From JBFMGS01 sp040752635 (GTDB taxonomy: Bacteria > Bacillota > SHA-98 > UBA4971), in assembly GCA_040752635.1 (NCBI GenBank), contig JBFMGS010000008.1:1-55315 (forward strand): a stretch of DNA of 55,315 bases, given 5' to 3'. The notes below the pieces were generated by a model. The model did no database searches, had not been told where the DNA came from, and saw only the letters and a program-made list of their open reading frames with translations. The translations under genes were made by a program, and so were the position numbers. Shown in pieces: positions 50,195 to 55,315 of this stretch. How positions within the stretch are numbered: position 1 is the stretch's first letter; the number at the start of each line of letters is the position of its first letter.

Positions 50195-50234
50195 TTGCCA
50201 GTGATTGCGCGGCGCGTTTGAAATTTGGATAGTA
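50195..50234 (+). repeat. Intergenic repeat, copy 2
   Basis: TTGCCAGTGATTGCGC, GGCGCGTT, TTTGGATAGTA: counterpart of 49030-49071, placed at the same kind of position, just ahead of a permease coding region. Confidence 0.6.
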
Positions 50235-50299
50235 AAGTGGTACGGATTTGCGGCCACCAGCTTGGGTCCTGCAACTACGCTTTTGTGGGGTGGGCAATA

Positions 50300-51133
50300 G
50301 TGAGTGCCAACCGGGGAAACTCCTGGGTAGAACTATCCAAGCACCTTTTGCTGTGGATCATCGTAGTTCTTACGTTTTACCCGTTCGCCTTCATGTTCAT
50401 CACTTCTCTCAAGACACAAAGCCAGTTTGAGGTGTACTTCTGGCAGGTGGTGCGCCCGTTTCATTGGGAGAACTACGCCTTCGCATGGGCCAAGGTTGCG
50501 CCCTACATCGCGAATAGCATTATCATATGCGTTGCGGCTACGACCCTGATTCTCGTGGTCTCGTCTATGTCCGCATACGTCTTCGCACGGTTCGCGTTTC
50601 CTTTCAAGGAGGCTCTCTTTTACGCGATCTTGGGGATCGTGATGATTCCGGGCACTCTCACGCTGATCACCCGGTTCGTTTTGGTGAAACGCCTGGGCCT
50701 GCTCGATACCAGATGGGTGCTGATCCTGCCGTACGTAGCCGGAGGCCAGGTCTTCTCCATACTCTTTTTGCGCACTTTCTTCGCGTCGATCCCGGAGGAG
50801 CTCTTCGAGGCCGCCAGGCTTGACGGTGCGTCGGAGCTTGCGAGCTGCCTCAGGATCGCCATCCCTCTTTCCATGCCCATCCTAAGTACTGTGGCGATTC
50901 TGAATATCCTGGCACAATGGAATGACCTGATCTGGCCTCTGATAACCATCACCAGCGAACACTTGAAGACCATTCCGGTGGGCATTGCGTATTTTCGTAC
51001 GAGCATCTGGCGGCCGGAAACCGGACAGGTGATGGCCGCTTATATGATTACCTCGCTTCCCCTGGTAGTGCTCTTTTTCGCCAGCATGCGGACGTTTATC
51101 GAGGGGCTTACGAGCGGGGCGATCAAAGCATAG
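50300..51133 (+). CDS. CUT1-type sugar ABC permease (MalG-like), system B
   Basis: 277 aa from the GTG at 50300, chosen because GGGGTGGG precedes it and because the MalG-like N-terminus (HLLLWIIVVLTFYPFAFMFI) starts shortly after; the frame opens at 50225. EAA loop EELFEAARLDGASELASCLR and then IAIPLSMPIL; ending EGLTSGAIKA as in most MalG homologues. No ATPase gene follows, so it must borrow one, perhaps those of system A. Confidence 0.93.
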   Translation: MSANRGNSWVELSKHLLLWIIVVLTFYPFAFMFITSLKTQSQFEVYFWQVVRPFHWENYAFAWAKVAPYIANSIIICVAATTLILVVSSMSAYVFARFAFPFKEALFYAILGIVMIPGTLTLITRFVLVKRLGLLDTRWVLILPYVAGGQVFSILFLRTFFASIPEELFEAARLDGASELASCLRIAIPLSMPILSTVAILNILAQWNDLIWPLITITSEHLKTIPVGIAYFRTSIWRPETGQVMAAYMITSLPLVVLFFASMRTFIEGLTSGAIKA

Positions 51134-51378
51134 CAGAGGAGTGCGTACGTTTGAGGCCGTGGTCTGTCTTCGGCGGCCCTGCGGCGTAATGACGCGATGA
51201 GGCGTGAAGGGCGCAAAAGGCGTCGGAAAGGCTTAAGGTTCCGCGGCGCGTCAAGCTGGATCACGTAGACATGAGGCGGAATTGTACATGCAAATCTGTA
51301 GGTGCGAAGCAGCGCCAACTCCTTGAGGTTCGAGCCTGGTCATGCGTAGAAGTGCGTGCTGAACAGGAGGTTTTGCAA

Positions 51379-53409
51379 ATGAGGATTGCCAAGGCCCCCA
51401 GGATCTTCAGACTAACACCTCGCATGGCGCTGGGTGTCTTACTGACCACGCTTCTCTTATGGCCTCCAGCCTCGACAGTTGCCCAGGAGGCGCAACCCGA
51501 GAAGGTGGTCTTTTCGGATGACTTCGAATCAGGTGATACCTGGGATTGGTGGACAAACGGCAAGAACGGGAACAAGTCCATTACCACCGCCAACGTCCAC
51601 AGCGGGAAACAGGCGCTCTTGGGGCGCGCCTCGGCTAATCCCAGTCAGCCAGAGGTAGGGCTCGCGTTCATCAAGAACTTCCATTTTACTGAGCAGGAGT
51701 CAGCGCTCGACTTCTGGTTTTATGCAGGCGGGACGGCGAAATACAAGGCAGTAGTCGTGGAAGCTTTCTCAAAGGAGCACAGTGGCTTTCTCTGGGGCCC
51801 TGTTCCCATGGAGGAGGTCCCGATGGGAAAGTGGACGCACGTCTCCATCCTGTTTTCCGAGATATCGCGACAGCTCAAGGGAGACGAGATTTACCGGTTC
51901 GTGATAAAACCGACGATCGTGCCTGATAGCGGCGACGCCGAATTCATAATAGACGATGTCAAGGTGGTGAGCGGGGTGAAGAAGCCGTTGCACGTGGAAT
52001 GGGTGGAGCCGGGCGATCTCGCGGTCGATGTGTCTACGCGCCCGGTGTTGCAGGTTTTCGTGAACAAACCTCTTGATGCATCCGCCGTCAACTCGACCAC
52101 TGTACGCGTGCAAGACTCTACAGGCCGTGATGTGCCTGTGCTGCTGTACTACTCCCTGGGACAACAGGCGGTTCTGATCTCGCCTCATCATGAGCTGGCG
52201 GCACGTTCGAAGTACACGGTGGTGGTCAAGGGCGGGCCGGAGGGGATCATAGATGAAAACGGCACCAGGCTGCCGGCCGACTATACCTGGTCGTTTATCA
52301 CCGGGGAACGCAAGACGGCGCCGAGGCGACCTGTAGCGACGGCAGGAGCGGCAGGAGCCACGGGAGAGGCTGGGGTACCCGGCAAGGGAGCCGAATCGCT
52401 TGATACCAGGGTGCTGGAGGATATAACGTGGATGGCCCGGCATATCATGGGGTTCCAGAACCCGGATGGCGCCATAGTTCTCGGTGGCGGAGGAAACAGA
52501 GGACGAATCATCCCGTACTTTTCCAACCTCGCCGTGCTGGGACTGTTACGCGCCTATGAGCTGACGCATACCCCGGATTTCCTCACGGCGGCTCGATGCT
52601 GGCTTGAGTGGTATGTAAGGCACATGAACGCGGACGGCACCGTATTCGACTACACCGGCCTCTACCCGGACTACAAGCCCACGGGGGACTACGACTCAAC
52701 AGATTCATATGCGGCGACTTTCGTCCTCGCGGCGTGGAGGTACTACCGGGTAACCGGGAACCGCGATTTTCTCATCCAAATGTATCCCTATGTTGTCAAG
52801 GCGTTTGAGGCCATAGACCTGACATATGGGCGGGATGGACTCACCTTTGCGAAGCCTGGATGGCCTGTGAAATACCTGATGGACAACGCCGAAGTCTGGC
52901 TCGGGCTTGCTGCAGCCTGGAGTATCTCTGCGACGTTGGGAGATATCGCCTACGAGAATCTCTTTGCGTTTCTCGCCGATAAGACCATGGACGGCCTGCG
53001 CAACCAGTTCTGGCTGACCGACGAAGGCTATTATGCGATGTCGATCAGCGCTGACGGGACGAGATACACCAAGATGGACACGTGGTACCCCGATGCGCTT
53101 TCCAACATCCTCTTCCTGGCTGTAGCCGGAAGCAGGGACAACTCCCTGGACCGCGATATCTTTGACATGCTTTATGACCGGTTTTATGTGAAGCAGCGCA
53201 AGCCGATGCCATCTGGAATCGTCGATAACCCCCAGTATCTTTGGTGGGCTATGGCCGCCTACCAGGTAGGCAGGGACCAGGCTGCCACACGCCTCATCGA
53301 GGAATTCGCAAAGCGCGAGGGGATGCGCAATAAGGAGACGCTCCCTGTGAGCGCGGGCCATCTCATCCGGGTGCTTGCCTTCCCGCTCGACCGGTCGCTG
53401 TGGTTTTGA
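51379..53409 (+). CDS. Secreted multidomain protein: carbohydrate-binding-like, Ig-like and (alpha/alpha)6-barrel domains
   Basis: 676 aa from the ATG at 51379 (AGGAGG eight bases upstream). Residues 1-35 are a Sec signal peptide (MALGVLLTTLLLWPPASTVA). About 40-200: a jelly-roll, CBM-like domain (VFSDDFESGDTWDWW, FIIDDVKVVSG). About 204-305: a Big_5/SbsA Ig-like domain (VNKPLDASAVNSTTVRVQ, YTWSFITGE). Ala/Gly/Arg-rich linker to about 337. About 338-676: repeated helical hairpins (TWMARHIMGFQNPDGAI, YDSTDSYAATFVLAAWRYY, MDNAEVWLGLAAAW) of the six-hairpin glycosidase superfamily. Likely a polysaccharide lyase/hydrolase feeding system B; substrate and catalytic residues unassigned. Confidence 0.72.
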   Translation: MRIAKAPRIFRLTPRMALGVLLTTLLLWPPASTVAQEAQPEKVVFSDDFESGDTWDWWTNGKNGNKSITTANVHSGKQALLGRASANPSQPEVGLAFIKNFHFTEQESALDFWFYAGGTAKYKAVVVEAFSKEHSGFLWGPVPMEEVPMGKWTHVSILFSEISRQLKGDEIYRFVIKPTIVPDSGDAEFIIDDVKVVSGVKKPLHVEWVEPGDLAVDVSTRPVLQVFVNKPLDASAVNSTTVRVQDSTGRDVPVLLYYSLGQQAVLISPHHELAARSKYTVVVKGGPEGIIDENGTRLPADYTWSFITGERKTAPRRPVATAGAAGATGEAGVPGKGAESLDTRVLEDITWMARHIMGFQNPDGAIVLGGGGNRGRIIPYFSNLAVLGLLRAYELTHTPDFLTAARCWLEWYVRHMNADGTVFDYTGLYPDYKPTGDYDSTDSYAATFVLAAWRYYRVTGNRDFLIQMYPYVVKAFEAIDLTYGRDGLTFAKPGWPVKYLMDNAEVWLGLAAAWSISATLGDIAYENLFAFLADKTMDGLRNQFWLTDEGYYAMSISADGTRYTKMDTWYPDALSNILFLAVAGSRDNSLDRDIFDMLYDRFYVKQRKPMPSGIVDNPQYLWWAMAAYQVGRDQAATRLIEEFAKREGMRNKETLPVSAGHLIRVLAFPLDRSLWF

Positions 53410-53723
53410 CGACCGAGCATTGCCGCCGGCCGGGAGGCAAGGCTTTGCACCCCGGAGCGGGGACACCCCTTTTCGAGATGGGCGAGATCGGCAGCACCTG
53501 CCTCCTGCAGCTCGTAACCTGTGGCCCGCAGACCGTAGCCTGTGGTCTGTAGCCTGTGGGCACGGGGAGGCATGTCCGAGGGCAGGCCTTGTAGCGGAAC
53601 CGGAGAAGAGCATTTCGCCTGCGGGGGAACCCCGAGCGCGAGCACCGACGACCCTGTCCGGAGGTCGCACAGTGAAGAACTGCATGGATTTACGCTTATC
53701 AACTTAGGAGGAAAAAGAGGCCG
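53410..53723. other. Intergenic region with short direct repeats and a small hairpin
   Basis: CCCCG-GAG-CGGGG (53450-53462) followed by ACACCCCTTTT may end the glycosidase-like gene. GTARCCTGTGG occurs three times (53514, 53535, 53549). AGGAGG at 53706-53711 precedes the DeoR gene. No gene seen. Confidence 0.45.
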
Positions 53724-54745
53724 ATGCTACCGGAACAGAGACGCCGCGACATTCTAGCTCTCGTAAAGCAGCATGGAGCAATCACCGTACTTGAACTGAA
53801 AGAACAACTGAACGTTACCGCAGCTACCATCCGTAAGGATCTGGCGGATCTGGANNNNNNNNNNNNNNNNNNNNNNNNNNNNNNNNNNNNNNNNNNNNNN
53901 NNNNNNNNNNNNNNNNNNNNNNNNNNNNNNNNNNNNNNNNNNNNNNNNNNNNNNTACCGGAACAGAGACGCCGCGACATTCTAGCTCTCGTAAAGCAGCA
54001 TGGAGCAATCACCGTACTTGAACTGAAAGAACAACTGAACGTTACCGCAGCTACCATCCGTAAGGATCTGGCGGATCTGGAAAGAGAAGGTCTCCTGGTT
54101 CGTACCCATGGTGGAGCCATATCACCAGGATACGGACGGGGTCATGACCTTCCCGTGAGGGTCCGCCAGACGATGCTGAGCTCGGAAAAGCAAATGCTGG
54201 GTCGCATGGCAGCAAGGCTGATCCAGCCCGGCGACACGATCATGCTTGATAACAGCAGTACTATCTCGTTCTTAGCCTTGCATCTAGGACAGGTCCGCGA
54301 CGTCACGGTGGTGACGAACTCCTGGGCTGCGGTGGAGCAGCTGGCGCGGCATAATGTCCGCGTGATTAGCAGCGGCGGCGTCTTGGACCGGGAGAGCATG
54401 TCTTTCTTGGGAGGGGAGACCGAGGAGACTTTGGCCCGATACCACGTAGATAAAGCGTTCTTATCGACAAAGGGGGTCTCCGTGGAGTACGGCCTGACGG
54501 ACGCCCGTTTAGAGCAGGCCCGCATCCACCGCGTGATGGTGAAGGCTGCCGAACAGGTTATCCTCGTCGCAGACCATTCCAAGTTTGATACCATATGTTT
54601 TGCCGAGGTGGCACCACTTGCCAGAGTGTCAGTAGTCGTTACTGATAACGAGCCACCGCAGTCATACCGCGATTTCTTTGCCAACAACCACGTTCAAGTG
54701 TTCGCAGGAAACGCAGACGCGATCCCGGACGAAGCGGAGGTATGA
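53724..54745 (+). CDS. DeoR-family transcriptional regulator, interrupted by a false assembly gap
   Basis: The 127 bases before the N-run (53728-53854) equal those after it (53955-54081). Collapsing gives one 264-aa protein, the normal DeoR/GlpR length. HTH: MLPEQRRRDILALVKQHGAI then VLELKEQLNVTAATIRKDLA; after the join, EREGLLVRTHGGAI is the family's signature. The C-terminal sensor (DeoRC) has QPGDTIMLDNSSTISFLA, VISSGGVLDRES and VILVADHSKF. These regulators sense phosphorylated sugars. Followed at once by a SIS-domain gene. Confidence 0.92.
53855..53954. other. 100-N scaffold gap with exact 127-base flanking overlap
   Basis: Same structure as the gap at 4600: identical 127-base ends at 53728-53854 and 53955-54081. 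Joining restores the DeoR frame. Confidence 0.95.
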
Positions 54746-54747
54746 GA

Positions 54748-55315
54748 ATGTCATCTGAGCGCTATTTCGACGCAATACTCGAGTTGATCCAGGAAGTTCG
54801 CCAGGGACAGCAGCAGACAATTCAGGAGGCAGCCCGCCACGCTGCGCGCACCCTGGAAGAAGGCGGCTGCGTGCACCTTCTGGATCACGGACACCTGCTA
54901 GGAGCCGAGTTGGTGAGCCGCGCAGGAGGGCTGGCAGCGCTTCGCCTGGTCACGATCGAAGACGTTCGCAATCCGGCGCTCGTCCGCCGCGGCGACGTGC
55001 TATTCGTGGCATCGGTCAGCGGGAGGGCCAAAGAAGTGATTGAATCCGCGCTGCTGGCCCGCGAACGAGGCGTATTGGTGATCGCTCTAACCTCCGGCGC
55101 CCAGGCGGCCCAGGCCCCGGTTGAGCATGGATCGGGCAAGCTCCTGCGGGACGTGGCCGATCTAGTGATTGACATCGGTGGCGTGGCTGGCGACGCTCTG
55201 CTAGCCTTTGAACGGTTGGAGCGCCGGGCCTGCCCTTCATCCGGGGTCATCTCTGCTCTCGTGATGTGGGCAGTGGTGGCAGAAATGGTTGCCCAGATGG
55301 AGGCCGACGGCTTCG
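54748..55315 (+). CDS. SIS-domain sugar-phosphate-binding protein (partial, runs off the window)
   Basis: At least 189 aa from the ATG at 54748 (GGAGG seven bases upstream); no stop before the window end. N-terminal helix RYFDAILELIQEVRQGQQQT, then a Rossmann-like SIS core: CVHLLDHGHLLGAEL, DVLFVASVSGRAKEVIESAL and ARERGVLVIALTSGAQ. The Ser-rich loop SVSG would bind a sugar phosphate. Belongs to the SIS_2 group of isomerase or sensor proteins often beside DeoR or sugar-kinase genes. Two bases after the DeoR stop, so co-transcribed. Confidence 0.85.
   Translation, partial: MSSERYFDAILELIQEVRQGQQQTIQEAARHAARTLEEGGCVHLLDHGHLLGAELVSRAGGLAALRLVTIEDVRNPALVRRGDVLFVASVSGRAKEVIESALLARERGVLVIALTSGAQAAQAPVEHGSGKLLRDVADLVIDIGGVAGDALLAFERLERRACPSSGVISALVMWAVVAEMVAQMEADGF

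Noticed and set aside
1..55315. CRISPR arrays, tRNA or rRNA genes, complete insertion sequences
   Set aside because: None could be seen by reading; no regularly spaced repeats, tRNA-like cloverleafs or transposase motifs.

Overview
The window looks like the chromosome of a GC-rich, endospore-forming member of the Bacillota, most likely a metagenome-assembled genome. The taxonomic evidence is spoVG behind a textbook sigma-H promoter, three alpha/beta-type small acid-soluble spore proteins (SASPs), a GlnR-like MerR regulator, and the clostridial gene order ispE / nucleotidyltransferase / spoVG. Two 100-N gaps (4600-4699 and 53855-53954) are each flanked by an exact 127-base direct repeat. Both gaps are therefore almost certainly assembly joins over one k-mer overlap and not biological duplications. 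Removing them restores one RDD membrane protein and one DeoR regulator.

Layout. 1-14700 is a housekeeping and sporulation region: spoVG, nucleotidyltransferase, ispE, D,D-carboxypeptidase, RDD protein, GlnR-like regulator with its own operator, a 52-aa HTH protein, a small DMT permease, a secreted amidase-like protein, a CoA-disulfide-reductase/rhodanese, a zinc ribbon, three SASPs, a PHP-family phosphatase and a split chromate transporter. 14988-24399, all on the minus strand, is a complete bacterial microcompartment (BMC) locus. It encodes three pentamer vertex proteins, two hexamer proteins, one PduT-like trimer protein with the Fe-S cysteine, PduS-like electron carrier, PduL phosphotransacylase, an acylating aldehyde dehydrogenase, an RpiB-like isomerase, an unrecognised cargo-like protein, and a large flavoprotein-like/DeoC fusion. 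24434-27963 holds three SorC-family regulators in tandem plus a recently duplicated fragment of one of them. 28021-37274 encodes a ribose-type ABC importer with two permeases, an FGGY pentulose kinase and two zinc alcohol dehydrogenases.

37565-46554 contains an orphan XRE protein and a second operon (ribokinase-like kinase, a CUT1 sugar importer with two different ATPases, an AllA-like cupin and a LacI regulator). 46555-55315 is transcribed rightward: a third sugar importer that lacks its own ATPase, a secreted multidomain (alpha/alpha)6-barrel protein, a DeoR regulator and the start of a SIS-domain protein.

How it may work together (inference): the importers and the kinases (PfkB, FGGY) supply pentose or deoxypentose phosphates. 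RpiB-like and DeoC act on them in the BMC. DeoC would release acetaldehyde and glyceraldehyde-3-phosphate from deoxyribose-5-phosphate, the acylating aldehyde dehydrogenase makes acetyl-CoA, and PduL makes acetyl-phosphate. No BMC-type alcohol dehydrogenase lies in the BMC cluster, but PduS and an Fe-S type PduT do, which suggests that reducing power leaves the shell as electrons. This fits the sugar-phosphate-utilising (SPU) class of BMC loci, with several unusual cargo features.
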